Assembly: GCA_019448385.1 (NCBI GenBank)
Contig: JAGTXO010000011.1
Span: forward strand, 124,001 to 188,000
DNA: 64,000 bases
Direction of reading: 5' to 3'
From: Diacronema lutheri
Lineage: Eukaryota; Haptophyta; Pavlovophyceae; Pavlovales; Pavlovaceae
Below are positions 44,873-54,874 of this stretch, piece after piece. Every line of letters begins with the position of its first letter. The stretch's first letter is position 1. The notes below the pieces were generated by a model. The model searched no databases. It was not told the DNA's origin and saw only the letters and a list, made by a program, of their open reading frames with translations. Position numbers and translations under genes: made by a program.

Positions 44873-47593
44873 ATGCGAGTCGCGGACACGCTCGCGCGCC
44901 TCGCGCGCGCGGCGTGGTGGGCGGAGGATTGCGTTGACTACGCGCGGCTGAAAGCAATGATCGTCGCTCGCTCGCGGAGCGAGAGTGAACGCGAGGGCGC
45001 CTTCTTCACCGGCGTGCTTCAGGAGGTGCAAAAGGTGCATTGCGCACGCGCGCGCACGAGCGCGCGCGCGCGACAGCCAGGCGGCGCGCACTCGCTGATG
45101 GGCTTGCGGGCGAGACGCGCGCGCACGTGCGTAGGCCAGCGCATTTTATCGAGCCGCTGAGGCGCGCCTTGTCTCCGAGTTGCAGTCGCTCCTGCCGCGA
45201 GCCGACGAGCTTTGCGGCACTATGCGCGCGCTCGCCACGCGGCACTCCCTCGCCGACGGCACGAGCGCCGCGCGCGAGCGCGTGCTCAGCCTCGTGCGCG
45301 GCGAGACCGAGAATGCGGCGGACATTCGTCTCCTAGCGCGCTGCTTTGCGCTCAGCGAGCAGATCGAGTCGCTGCGCTGGTTCTGCGTGCTCAACGACGC
45401 CGCGACAACCAAGATCCTGGAGCGGCACGACGCGCGCAGCCGGCTCGCGCTCGCACAGACTCTCGCGGCGTTCGCGGACCGGCAAGCGCTCTGCCGTGGC
45501 TACGAGACGCTCGCTGTGCACTGGGCGGATCTGCAGCGGCTCGTCAGCCGAATCTTGGCCGAGCTGCAACCGTCTGCGTCGGACGAACCGCCGGCGGTGT
45601 GCACGCTGTGCACCAACGGGCTGCGCGCCGCCGTGCGGCTGGATTGTGACCATGCGCTTTGCCAACGTTGCCGCGTCGCGACGGTGCGCGCATGCCCCTG
45701 CACGCTCTCGCAAATCGCGCCCGTGCTGCGCCGGCGACAAGACGGCGCGCTCGCGTCGTGCCACGGAGGCGCGTCGCACTGTGCGCGCAGCGCTTTTGCT
45801 CACTCGCAAGCGCGCGCGCGTACATTTCGCGCCGCCATCGCGCAGGATGCCAGCGAAGGCTCGCGCTGCCCGCTCTGCGAGGATGCGCCGGGCTCGCTGG
45901 AGCAGCGAATGCTGCGCGTCGAGCTCGCGCGCCAATCAGCGCTGTCCGCCATCGGCGCGCCGTCATCCGCGCCGAGCAGCGGCAGCAGCGGCGCTTCCGA
46001 TGGCGGACAGCGAGGGCCGGCGCGCTGCTCCAGCGGCGCGGCAGAGCACGGTGGCCAGCTAGCCGCTAAGTCGAACGCATGCACGGCGCCGCTGGGCGCT
46101 TTGGTGCTCGCGCTGGACGCACACATGCAGCAGGCAAACGGCGACGGCCGCGCGCGTGTGGGCAGCTGCAGCGCCGCGCGTCGGCACGTCGACGGCGCCG
46201 ACGACGGCGCGGGCGGCAGCGGCAGCGGCGGCGGCGGCGAGTGCGCGGAGCGCGCTGCGGCCAGCGCGCGCGAGCGCGGCCGCCTTGCCCCTGCGGCCAT
46301 CGAGCGCGCAGGCGACGCGCACGCTGGCGCTGCACAGCAGGTGTGCGCCGGGAGCGTAGGTGACGTGCATAGGCCAAGCGGCGCTCTGCTGCCGGCGCAC
46401 GGGCACGCGGGCGCAGCCGCGAGCGCGCCGGCCAGAAATGACGACGCGCGCTCGCCGTCGCGTGCGGGCAGTGGGCTGCTGCCGACGGCTGGCGACGAGG
46501 GCGGCGGCGACGGGTCGTGCACGCGCGCGTACAGGCCGAGGCGAGGACTGATGCGCAAACAGGCGTGCATGCGGTGCCATCGTGCCAAGGCGGCGTGCAG
46601 GGGATTCCCGTGCGAGCGTTGCGTGCGCCTCGGCGCAGAGTGCCTCTTTCCGGTGCGCGCCCGCTCGCCCGCTCTGGGGCCCCACCGCCCTCAGCCGATG
46701 CCCCTCATGCTGCCCGCACGCAGAGTGTGCGCCGCGAGCCCGGCGGCGTGCGCGACGCGATCCGCGCTGCTCTCTCATCGCGCGCGCCATGCCCGTCGCT
46801 CCCTTCGCACGCACGCCCCGCCGCTTGCGTCCGTCCGTGCGCACAGCTGGCGGGCGCGATGGCGGACGGGAGCATGCTCGGCGATGATGGCGATGCTTTG
46901 GCCGAGGAGGCGCAACCGCCGAGCAAGCGGCCAGCGTGGGCGACAACAAGCGCGTCGGGCACGCCGCGTATGAGCGGCGCGTGCGTGCTTGGCAGGCCCG
47001 TGGCGCAGCCAGGCGTGGCGATCGGGCATGCGCTCCCCATGGCGCACGCGGGCGGCATGTGGCTGCCAGCGGACCTGTTCGCGCCCGCGCAGCTGCAGCT
47101 GCAGCCGCAGCATCCGCAGCTCATGCCGCAGCTGCCACCGGGCGGCGCAGTCGTGGGCCTGCCTCCTTCGTCGCAGGCCGTTGGCGCGCGCCACGGCCTG
47201 CAGCCATATGGCGGCGAGCATCAAGCGGGGCCTGGAGACTTTTTGGTGCCCGTCGTGATGATGTGCGCCGAAGGAGCGACGCACGGCCTGGCGACGCACG
47301 CCGTCTGGCAGCCGGCGACGGCGCCGCTTGCGCAGGCGGAACATGCGGGGTACCAGGCCGAGCAGCAGCCGGCGCAGCGCGCGTACGTGATGCAGCCGAT
47401 GCCGGCACATTCGTCGGCGCAGCCGCCGCAGCAGCAGCCGCAGCACCAGCAGCACCTGCAGCACCAGCAGCACCAGCAGCACCTGCAGCACCTGCAGCAC
47501 CAGCACCAGCACCAGCACCAGCACCAGCTGCAGCTGCAGCAGGAGCCGGGGGAAGGGCAGGGGCAGCACGGGCAGCTGCCGCCCTACAAATAG
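44873..47593 (+). CDS. SPX-RING protein with Zn2Cys6 cluster and Gln/His tail
   Basis: Exons 44873-45034, 45162-46652 and 46847-47593 give 799 residues. The start MRVADTLARLARAAWWAEDC then VDYARLKAMI fits the N-terminus of an SPX domain, and LRWFCVLNDAATTKILERHD fits its C-terminal helices, including the KILxKHD-like inositol-pyrophosphate site. A RING finger follows (residues about 201-291): CTLCTN, CDHALCQRC, then a long insert, then CPLC. SPX-RING proteins (for example plant NLA) are ubiquitin ligases acting on phosphate transporters. After a disordered stretch there is a fungal-type binuclear zinc cluster, ACMRCHRAKAACRGFPC then ERCVRLGAECLFP (about residues 522-551), ending exactly at the exon 2 border. 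Exon 3 is Pro/Gln/His-rich (QHQQHLQHQQHQQHLQ). Identity of each domain is confident; the combination is unusual. Confidence 0.85.
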
Positions 47594-47803
47594 CACATAG
47601 AGGGGGGGAGGGGGGGGGGGGGGGGGGGGGGGGCAGAAGGAGCTCTCTGCACTCGTACAGACAGTCACACACAAACACGTCTCCCCTCACTCGTTCAGCA
47701 GCTCGTCGAGTGGAACCCCTCCCCCCCCCTACGTCTCCCCACTATGTCTCGGCTCGCCGAGCGAACCACTTGTGTGTGCTCTAGCCAAGTGTGGCGTGGG
47801 GAT

Positions 47804-47837
<34 letters not shown>
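47594..47837. repeat. Convergent 3' region with inverted copy of the channel gene's end
   Basis: TTCAGCAGCTCGTCGAGTGG at about 47694-47713 is the inverse of the last codons of the ion channel gene (ALIQQLVE, about 47838-47868), and both arms run into C/G tracts (47722-47734, and G run about 47802-47836). Arms of about 35-40 bp with few mismatches enclose about 110 bp. Transcripts from either gene reading into this zone could fold into a long hairpin. Confidence 0.8.
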
Positions 47838-47838
<1 letters not shown>

Positions 47839-49554
47839 CACTCGACGAGCTGCTGAATGAGTGCGCGACGAAACGGCTCAATCGTGCATCGCGACGATGC
47901 GTGCGTCTTACCCATTCTGTGCATCAGGAAGCTGCCTCTGGCGGGCGTGGCCGCGTTCTGGCCGAGCGCGCTGAGGATCCAGTCCTGGTCGACCGGACTC
48001 ATGCTGTGCAGCCACGGGAAAACGTTTTCGAGCACCTCGAACGCCCAGACGGCGAGCACGAGGGAAACGTTCACCAAGACCCAGCCGCCAATGACCCAAG
48101 AAAGGAACAGCCTCTCCACCTCCTCAGCCTTTTGGTCGGTCACCTCATACATGTGCACGCGCGTCTCGCCCTCGCGCGTCGGCAGGTCGGCGTGGAGGAA
48201 GACGATCGCGCACGACGCGAGCTGCACGAGCAGGCCAAGGTTCATCACGCCGTCGAGGATCGTTACGTAACGCTTCTTCGGCACCTGCGAGTGCGAGACG
48301 CGCGCGCGCGCCACACGCGACGGCGTGTGAGCCGCGCGCGGCACGTCGCGCCGTCCGTGGAGCGCCCAGCTGCGCCCAGCTGCGCCCAGCTGCGCCCAGC
48401 TGCGCGCAGCGCGCGCGCGCGCTCGCGCGCGCACCTCTGGCACCAGGAGGAACTGGAAGGCCACGGTCGTGAGCAGGAGGGTGAGCGTCACCGAGTTACG
48501 GTCACCCACCTCGTTCCGCGGGATGATGATCACGTTGGCGTTCATCATGAGGATCACCATGTGCGGCAGGATGAAGTGCATCACGTACCACCAAAAGTCG
48601 CGCTCCGCCTCAATTGAAATGAAGCAGCTGAGCCGCGCCGGGCGCGGGCGCGAGGCGGCGCGGACGGTTGGCGAGCGCCGGCACGCATGCATCGGCCCCG
48701 CGCAGCCCACGCGCATCGCACACGCGCGCGCAGCGGCCAGACCAGCCAATCTCATCACGCACGACAAGCGCAGGCAACGCGCACCGGTGGTAACTGCGGC
48801 CGCTCGACGCGACGAGACCTGCCGACTGCGGGTCTGGCACAATCAGCATGGGCTCGATCGTGTGCTTGAGCGTCCAGCGGCTTGCGCGCGTGTTGTTGAA
48901 GCACGGCCGCCCCTGGCGCACGTGGACGCGCGGCGTTCGTCAGCCGCGCGCTTGCGACGGCAGAGGGGGGGGGGGGGGGGCACCGTGCGCCGCGCGGCCA
49001 CTCACGGGGTATGGGACGAAGACGACCTCGCCGATGTCGCGATACGTGCCAATGTGCACAGTCAGCCACTGCCGGTCGAAGGGGAAGCGGTGCAGCTCGA
49101 GCGTCTCGGAGCACTTGCAGCGCACCTTTGAGAAGCAGTGCATCCGGCCAGTCGTCGGGTCGACGCAGTTGACCTTTTCCGAGACCTCCTGGATCTCCTC
49201 GTGCACATTGTTTACGTGGACGTACGGCATCCAGCACTTGGCAATCAGCTCGCCCATTCTCTCAGACCTGTCGTGGGGCGAGCCGGCCGCCGCGTACTGC
49301 GCCGCAAAGCCGCGCGCGATCCATGTGTACTTGAGGTCGAGCTCAACGGTGAACGACTCGTCGGCGTCGGAAATACTGATGATCCAGAGCTCCCAAGCAA
49401 TACCCACCTCCCTGATCGAGCTGTCCAGCTCGCCGTCCTGCACGTCGGCCGGCGGCCCCTTGTGCGGCCTCACCCTCAGCATCCTCCCATCAAAATAAAT
49501 CAACCTTTCTTCAGCTCTCAACTTTCCTTTACGTATTTCGTTGGCCTTTGGCAT
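47838..49554 (-). CDS. Pentameric ligand-gated ion channel subunit
   Basis: Exons 49554-49006, 48912-48785, 48627-48435 and 48284-47838 give 438 residues. The extracellular part has the hallmark LHRFPFDRQWLTVHIG; in animal receptors a Cys follows the Gln and closes the Cys-loop, but here it is Trp, as in bacterial and protist members. M1 begins FWWYVMHFILPHMVILMM, the M2 pore helix lies in DRNSVTLTLLLTTVAFQF with an Asn-Glu pair at its base, M3 is DGVMNLGLLVQLASCAIVFL, and M4 is LSWVIGGWVLVNVSLVLAVW. The Glu before M2 suggests, but does not prove, cation selectivity. No signal peptide is visible at the N-terminus (MPKANEIRKGKLRAEERL), so a further 5' exon may exist. Ligand unknown. Confidence 0.85.
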
Positions 49555-49616
49555 ACTTACATTTTATATGATGGGTACTCACATACCCTATATGGGGTGT
49601 GACGAGTTTTCAGCGA
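49555..49616. promoter_or_regulatory. 62-bp divergent intergenic region with palindrome
   Basis: Start codons of the ion channel (-) and the LRR protein (+) are 62 bp apart. The stretch is AT-rich for this genome, with attttatatg and ccctatatgggg, and holds the inverted repeat GGGTA-CTCACA-TACCC at about 49574. A shared core promoter is likely. Confidence 0.55.
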
Positions 49617-52298
49617 ATGGGGGCCCCGCCCACGCTGCTTCAGCTCGCGCTGAACGCGCTCGTGCGCGACGCGGGCGTGATCGACGCCATGAGCGGCCGC
49701 CGCGGCGCGCGCTCCGATGCGGCTGGAGGCTCTTTTTGGCTCGACGACGAATCGCGGCGCGCGGACGAGGCCGTGACCGTCTCGATGCTGCCCGTGCCGC
49801 TCGCGCTCAAGCAGCGCGTGCTCGACGAGCTGCGGCTGGGCGGGGTGCTGGACGACGTGCGGCTCATCCTCCTCGCCGATGCCTCGCTTTCCGCCCTTGA
49901 TCTGAGCGGCTGCCGCGCGCTCTCGGCCGACGGGCTCGGCGCGCTCGGCTGCTGCTGCCCGCATCTCTCGTCGCTCAGCCTCGACTGGTGCTTCCAGCTG
50001 CGCGACGAGCACCTGGACGCGCTCGCGCACGCGGGCGGATCGCTGCACGCCCTCTCGCTCCGCGGCTGCCGCCACGTCACCGCCGCCGCGCTCTCGCGCC
50101 TCTGTGCGGCCGCGCCGCGCCTTGCGACACTCGACATCTCCGACGCGCCACGCCTCGCGCGCGGCCTCGTCGCGGCCGGCCGCGCGCGGCTCGGCGCGGC
50201 GGCGCGCGGCGAGGGCGGAGCGCCCCTGCTTCTCGCGCACAGCCTGCGCGAGCTCGTCGCGCTCGGTCACTCGATGCTCGACGACGTGACTGAGCTCGGC
50301 GCGCTCGCGGCTGCATGCCCGGCGCTTCAAACCCTCACCGCCGCGCTGCCCGACGCCGGCCCCTGCACCCGCGCGCGCGCGCGCGGGGGCGCGCGCGCGG
50401 GCGGCGCGGCTTACGCGCACGTGCTTGCTCCGGGGCACGAGCTGCGCGCGCTGCTCGAGGCGCGCGTCTGCCCGGCGCTCGCCCGCGTCGCGATCATCGC
50501 GCCGCATGCCGTCGCGAGCATCTCGAGCCTGCTGCCGTTCGCGCCCGGCGCGGGGGGCGTGGCGGCGAACGCCGCGCGCGCCGCGCGCGCTGTCGCGCAG
50601 ATCGGCGAGCTCCTCGCGCCGCCATGGCCGCGCGCAGCGCTCGCTGCGGAGCTCACGGCCGTGGGCAGCGGCGGCGGCCTCCTCGGCGGCAGCGGCGGCG
50701 GTCGCGCCACCGACGGCGCCGACGGCAGCGCCGCCGCCGGCGCGCGCGGCGCGCGCGGCGCGCGCGGCGTGAGCAGCTCGCCGCTCGATTCGCGCGCGGG
50801 CCGATGGAGCGACCACGGCCATCGCAACAGCGGCGCGGGGGTGAGCCCCACGCTTGCGCGTGGCCGGCGCAGCAGTGGGCACGCGCGCAGCCCGCCATAT
50901 GTCCTCAGCCGACGCCGTCCGAGTCCGGCCACGGCCGCGGCGGCCGGCAGGTGCGCAGGCGGCGGCTTTGTCGCGCGCGGCGGTGCGCGCGCGCCAGCGC
51001 CCGCGCGCGTGGGCGCGCGGGCGACGGTGATTCCGCCATTGCTTGGCATCGCGCCCGGCATGGCACTGGCCACAGCGCGTGGCGGCGACGAGGAGGACCT
51101 CCCGGACGCGCTTTTGGACGGGCCGGACACGCTTTGGTCGGACACGCGTGTGGCCGGCGTGTGCGCCGCGTGCTGCGCCACGCCGAGCGTTGGCGCGCGG
51201 CCGACTGTCCCAGACGCCGAATGTGTTCTCCCTTCGTTCGCATTGCGCGTCGTGTGCGCTTCGCTCACGATGGCGGGCGATGAGCGGCGCAAGCGCGGCG
51301 CGGCCGCGCAGCCGGTTGCCGAGCAGCAGCCGCCCTTCTCAGGCTCTGCGCAAACGTGGCTGGGCGCCGGCGCAATGGCCAACGCTGCCGCCACCGCCGG
51401 CGGAGTCGGCGGTGGCGTCGGCACAGCGGCTGCGCGTGTCTGCCTCGGCGCGTTTGCCGCCTTCCTCCACGCGCCCGCGCCCGCGCCCGCGCCCACGCCG
51501 CGCGCACCGTGCGCCCTCTCAGCGATCACGACGCTCGAGCTCTTCGCACGCCGGCGCGTCGACGCGGGCACGCTCGGCGCGCTGCTCGACGGTGCGCCGC
51601 AGCTTGTCGAGCTGAGCGTCGGCCTCGACCCAATAACGGTCGGGCTACCCACATGCGTCAGTAACGGCGCGCCCGACTTGGGCGGAAGAGGCGATGGCGG
51701 CGCGTGCGGCACCGATTCGTCGGATGACGATGGCGGCGATGACGATGGCGGCGAGGATGCGCCTGCGCTGCCCGCCGCGCATCGCCGCAGGCGCAACGCG
51801 ATCTGGCATCTGCACTCGAGCGTGGTGAAGATCGCCAGCCTGCCGAGGCGTCGGCTGCGCGTGTGCCAGTTCGAGCCGCTGCCGCACGACGCGCGCTGGC
51901 GGCACGAGGCGTTGTGCGTCCTCGCGCTCTGCCGCGCTGAGCTGACCGCCGAGCTCGCGCGCTCGCTTGGCGCGTGCATCGCTCTCCGCTCACTCGCGCT
52001 GCGCGCGTGCGTCGGTCTGACCGATCCGGTCGCACGCGCGCTGCTCGCGCCGCCGCCGCCTGCCTTGCGCGAGCTCAGCCTCGAGAGCTGTAGGGGCGCG
52101 CGGCCCGACCCGGCGGCGGTCGCCGCCGCGCTCGACGCGGCGGCGAGCGATGACGTGGACGCGAGTCTGCTCATCGATTGCGAGGCGTGGGCGCTCGGCT
52201 TTGATGCGCTGTCGCCGCCGGCCCTCGCCGCCCTCGCCACCCTCGCCGCGGAGCGCCATGTAGCGCTGCATGTTGGCGCCCAGTGCGCGGCGCGGTGA
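49617..52298 (+). CDS. Leucine-rich-repeat protein (AMN1/F-box-type LRR)
   Basis: A single open frame of 893 residues from ATG 49617. Residues about 85-200 contain Cys-containing LRRs of the F-box/AMN1 kind: SLSALDLSGCRALSADGLGA, HLSSLSLDWCFQLRDEHLDA, SLHALSLRGCRHVTAAALSR and RLATLDISDAPRL. More repeats return near the C-terminus (ALRSLALRACVGLTDPVARA, ALRELSLESCRGA). The middle, about residues 370-600, is low-complexity. No F-box is evident at the N-terminus. Some of the low-complexity centre could be unrecognised intron sequence. Role inferred: protein-protein interaction scaffold. Confidence 0.7.
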   Translation: MGAPPTLLQLALNALVRDAGVIDAMSGRRGARSDAAGGSFWLDDESRRADEAVTVSMLPVPLALKQRVLDELRLGGVLDDVRLILLADASLSALDLSGCRALSADGLGALGCCCPHLSSLSLDWCFQLRDEHLDALAHAGGSLHALSLRGCRHVTAAALSRLCAAAPRLATLDISDAPRLARGLVAAGRARLGAAARGEGGAPLLLAHSLRELVALGHSMLDDVTELGALAAACPALQTLTAALPDAGPCTRARARGGARAGGAAYAHVLAPGHELRALLEARVCPALARVAIIAPHAVASISSLLPFAPGAGGVAANAARAARAVAQIGELLAPPWPRAALAAELTAVGSGGGLLGGSGGGRATDGADGSAAAGARGARGARGVSSSPLDSRAGRWSDHGHRNSGAGVSPTLARGRRSSGHARSPPYVLSRRRPSPATAAAAGRCAGGGFVARGGARAPAPARVGARATVIPPLLGIAPGMALATARGGDEEDLPDALLDGPDTLWSDTRVAGVCAACCATPSVGARPTVPDAECVLPSFALRVVCASLTMAGDERRKRGAAAQPVAEQQPPFSGSAQTWLGAGAMANAAATAGGVGGGVGTAAARVCLGAFAAFLHAPAPAPAPTPRAPCALSAITTLELFARRRVDAGTLGALLDGAPQLVELSVGLDPITVGLPTCVSNGAPDLGGRGDGGACGTDSSDDDGGDDDGGEDAPALPAAHRRRRNAIWHLHSSVVKIASLPRRRLRVCQFEPLPHDARWRHEALCVLALCRAELTAELARSLGACIALRSLALRACVGLTDPVARALLAPPPPALRELSLESCRGARPDPAAVAAALDAAASDDVDASLLIDCEAWALGFDALSPPALAALATLAAERHVALHVGAQCAAR

Positions 52299-52516
52299 CT
52301 CACGCAGACGAAGGGGGGGGGGGGGGGTGTTGGGGGGGGGGGGGGGGGGGTTCATCGACCCGGGCACGCGCGCGCAGGTGACGTACGAGCCGGGCGGGCA
52401 GGGCCTCGCGCCCGTGGCCCGTCTCGGTGACCACTGTCCATCTCTCATGCGGAGTCTAGCTGACAGACCTCTTTTAAAAGTTCGCGCGTGGACGCCAAGC
52501 CCAGCTCGTGGGCCGG

Positions 52517-53224
52517 ATGCCGGCGCTCGTGCTCCTCGTGAGCGCGTGTGCGTCGGCGCACGGCGCTCGACCGGCGTCGGCCCGATTGCAGCCCAGATGC
52601 CTGGCCGTTCCACCGCGCCCGGTCATGGCTTCGCGCGTCGACGACCTTGCGCCCGAGCTGAGCCGGCGCTTTCCGGTCAGCCGGCTCGGCAGTCGTGCCA
52701 GGGAGGAGGTTGTCAAGGTGGTCGCGACGGCCGAGGAGTGCGCGGCGGTCGCAGGCCGGCTGGACATACCGCAGATCCACACGTTCATTGCCAGGTGTGC
52801 CGTGCGGCGGGCCGCGGGCGAGACGATAGCCGTGCGTGGCAACTTCACCGCCGACATCACGCAGCGCTGCGTGCTCACCGACGACGACTTCCGCTCAAAG
52901 GTGTGCGCTGACTTCAATACGCTCTTCCACCCGGATGACGAGAGCCTGCGCATCGGCGGCGGCCAGGCCGGCAGCGAGATCGTCCTCGGCATCCTCGCAG
53001 AGCCCGACGAGGTGATCGACGAGGAGGTGCTCGACGAGCCTGGCGTGATCGACCTTGGCGAGCTGATCACACAGTACCTCTCCCTCAACATCGAGCAGTT
53101 CCCGCGCAAGCCGGGCGCGACATTCGAGGACTACTTTGAGTCGGACCCGGGCGCGACGAGCGGCTTCACGCTGGGTGACCGCTTCCCGACGATCTCACCC
53201 GGCGACTTGACAGGCCGCTCGTGA
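52517..53224 (+). CDS. YceD/DUF177-family protein, probably plastid-targeted
   Basis: An intronless frame of 235 residues. The N-terminus MPALVLLVSACASAHGARPA is a signal peptide, followed by a basic, hydroxylated stretch (SARLQPRCLAVPPRPVMASR) that looks like a transit peptide: the two-part leader of proteins sent to plastids bounded by extra membranes. The mature part has the DUF177 pattern: an early Arg/Thr-rich strand region (RGNFTADITQRCVLTDDDF), an acidic loop (DEVIDEEVLDEPGVIDLGEL) and ITQYLSLNIEQFPRKPG. Bacterial YceD and its plant plastid homologue are needed for 23S rRNA accumulation, so a role in plastid ribosome assembly is inferred. The gene is co-oriented with the LRR gene, separated by a G-rich tract at about 52311-52350. 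Confidence 0.82.
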   Translation: MPALVLLVSACASAHGARPASARLQPRCLAVPPRPVMASRVDDLAPELSRRFPVSRLGSRAREEVVKVVATAEECAAVAGRLDIPQIHTFIARCAVRRAAGETIAVRGNFTADITQRCVLTDDDFRSKVCADFNTLFHPDDESLRIGGGQAGSEIVLGILAEPDEVIDEEVLDEPGVIDLGELITQYLSLNIEQFPRKPGATFEDYFESDPGATSGFTLGDRFPTISPGDLTGRS

Positions 53225-53241
53225 GCGTTTCTATATACTCA

Positions 53242-53860
53242 CGTACTTTTCGCCCCGGTCGGTGGGTTTGGGGGTGGCGGGGCGCGCGCGCACGGCCGCA
53301 CGAGCGACGGCGGCGTGGCCTTCTCTACGACGAAACCTTCGCTTGCGACGGCTGCGCCCTCGCGCTCTGCTGGCCGCGCTCCGCGCGCCCCGCCGCCCCT
53401 GCCCATCGACTGCGCCGGCACCGCGAACAACGTACTTTTCGCCCCGGTCGGTGGGTTTGGGGGTGGCGGGGCGCGCGCGCACGGCCGCACGAGCGACGGC
53501 GGCGTGGCCTTCTCTACGACGAAACCTTCGCTTGCGACGGCTGCGCCCTCGCGCTCTGATGGCCGCGTTCCGCGCGCCCCGCCGCCCCTGCCCACCGACT
53601 GCGCCGGCACCGCGAACAACGTACTTTTCGCCCCGGTCGGTGGGTTTGGAGGTGGCGGGGCGCGCGCGCACGGCCGCACGAGCGACGGCGGCGTGGCCTT
53701 CTCTACGACGAAATCTTCGCTTGCGACGGCTGCGCCCTCGCGCTCTGCTGGCCGCGCTCCGCGCGCCCCGCCGCCCCTGCCCATCGACTGCGCCGGCACC
53801 GCGAACAACGTACTTTTCGCCCCGGTCGGTGGGTTTGGGGGTGGCGGGGCGCGCGTGCGC
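53242..53860. repeat. 189-bp tandem repeat, 3.3 copies
   Basis: Units begin CGTACTTTTCGCCCCGGTCG at 53242, 53431, 53620 and 53809, spaced exactly 189 bp, with the fourth copy breaking off around 53855. Copies differ at only a few bases. The unit length is a multiple of three and stays open in several frames on both strands, but nothing supports translation. Confidence 0.93.
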
Positions 53861-53976
53861 GGCCACGCGGCCAGCATCGCGGCGCTTGCCACGCTGGCGG
53901 CGGGTGGCGGTGCGCTTCGCGGCGGCGGCAGGGGGCTGCGACGCGGCGGGGAGGGCGGCGGCCCGCTGGCGGCGGA

Positions 53977-54146
53977 AAGCGTCGTTAGTATATCACTGCC
54001 ACGTCCTTGCCGTCCCGGCCGTTCCCGCTGCCGGCGTGCACAGGGTCGACGCCCTGATTTCGGCCTGATGTTGCGTGCGCCCTTTCGCTCGCTCCGTTTG
54101 TCCAGCCTCGGCCCGCGCCTGTAAGCGTCGTTAGTATATACTAACG
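53977..54146. other. Two copies of the CGTCGTTAGTATAT motif, one a perfect palindrome
   Basis: AAGCGTCGTTAGTATAT occurs at about 53978 and again at about 54123. In the second copy CGTTAGTATATACTAACG (54129-54146) is an 18-bp perfect palindrome. A third, diverged copy is at 6732. The AT-rich core stands out from the GC-rich surroundings. Confidence 0.75.
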
Positions 54147-54874
54147 GCGCTATATACGGAGCGTCGCCCCGCAGATCCCCTCAAGCCCCTCCGAGCCTAA
54201 GCCCAGAGAGTAAGGGTGCGCCACTGTTGTGCCTCGACTCCGCCGCGCGGCGGAGGCTGTGTGAGGGCATCCCTGGGGGCTCGAAGACCGTCCAGGGTGG
54301 TGGCACGTGCAGATTCCTCTGCGGGTTTCGTGAGTGTGTGCAGTGTGCGTGCCGTGCAGTGTGCGGAGTGCGCCGCACGGCGCGCGCGCGCAGCCAAGCG
54401 CAACGGCCGGCAGAAAGCCGGCCGCGGCTGCGAGGCCTGCGCGCGCGCGCTATGGCGCGCTTGGCTTCACAATGGGAGAAAGGGGTGGCGATGTGGGGAA
54501 AGGGGGCGGCGCGGCCGCGCCGGCGGCGGCGGCAACGCCAGCTGGCGGCGCGGCCGGAGCGAGCGCAGCGGCGGCCGCGGCCGCCGCCTGCGAGCGCGTC
54601 GCGCGCGCGGCTCCGGGGGGCGGCGGCAGCGGCGTGCGCGCCGACGCGCGCGGCGGCGGCGGCGGCGGCAACGGCGGCGACACGGCGGCCGCCCAGTCGC
54701 CGCGCGCGCGCCACTCGCACGAGCGCCGGTGGATGTTGCGCGCCCCCGAGAAATCGCGATCGGCACGGCACGAGCGGTGGACGCTCGACCCCGCAGCTGG
54801 CGGACGCAGCTGGCGGACGCTAAGCGAACGTTCAATGGACGCTCGATGCGAACGCTTATGATGATCAACGACGC
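54147..54874. other. Region without a supported gene
   Basis: Open frames exist on both strands here, but they are Ala/Gly/Arg-rich, lack any domain and have no exon-like change in composition. The last 90 bp before the stop of the next minus gene (GAACGCTTATGATGATCAAC) are probably its 3' untranslated region. Confidence 0.5.

Noticed and set aside
53315-54124. An open frame across the 189-bp tandem repeat that could encode a repetitive protein of about 270 residues
   Set aside because: The array is open in several frames on both strands simply because stops are rare in such GC-rich DNA; there is no domain, no start context and no exon-like boundary.
54334-54861. Ala/Gly-rich open frames on both strands between the repeat and the PAN gene
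   Set aside because: Composition only; no motif, and both strands are equally open.
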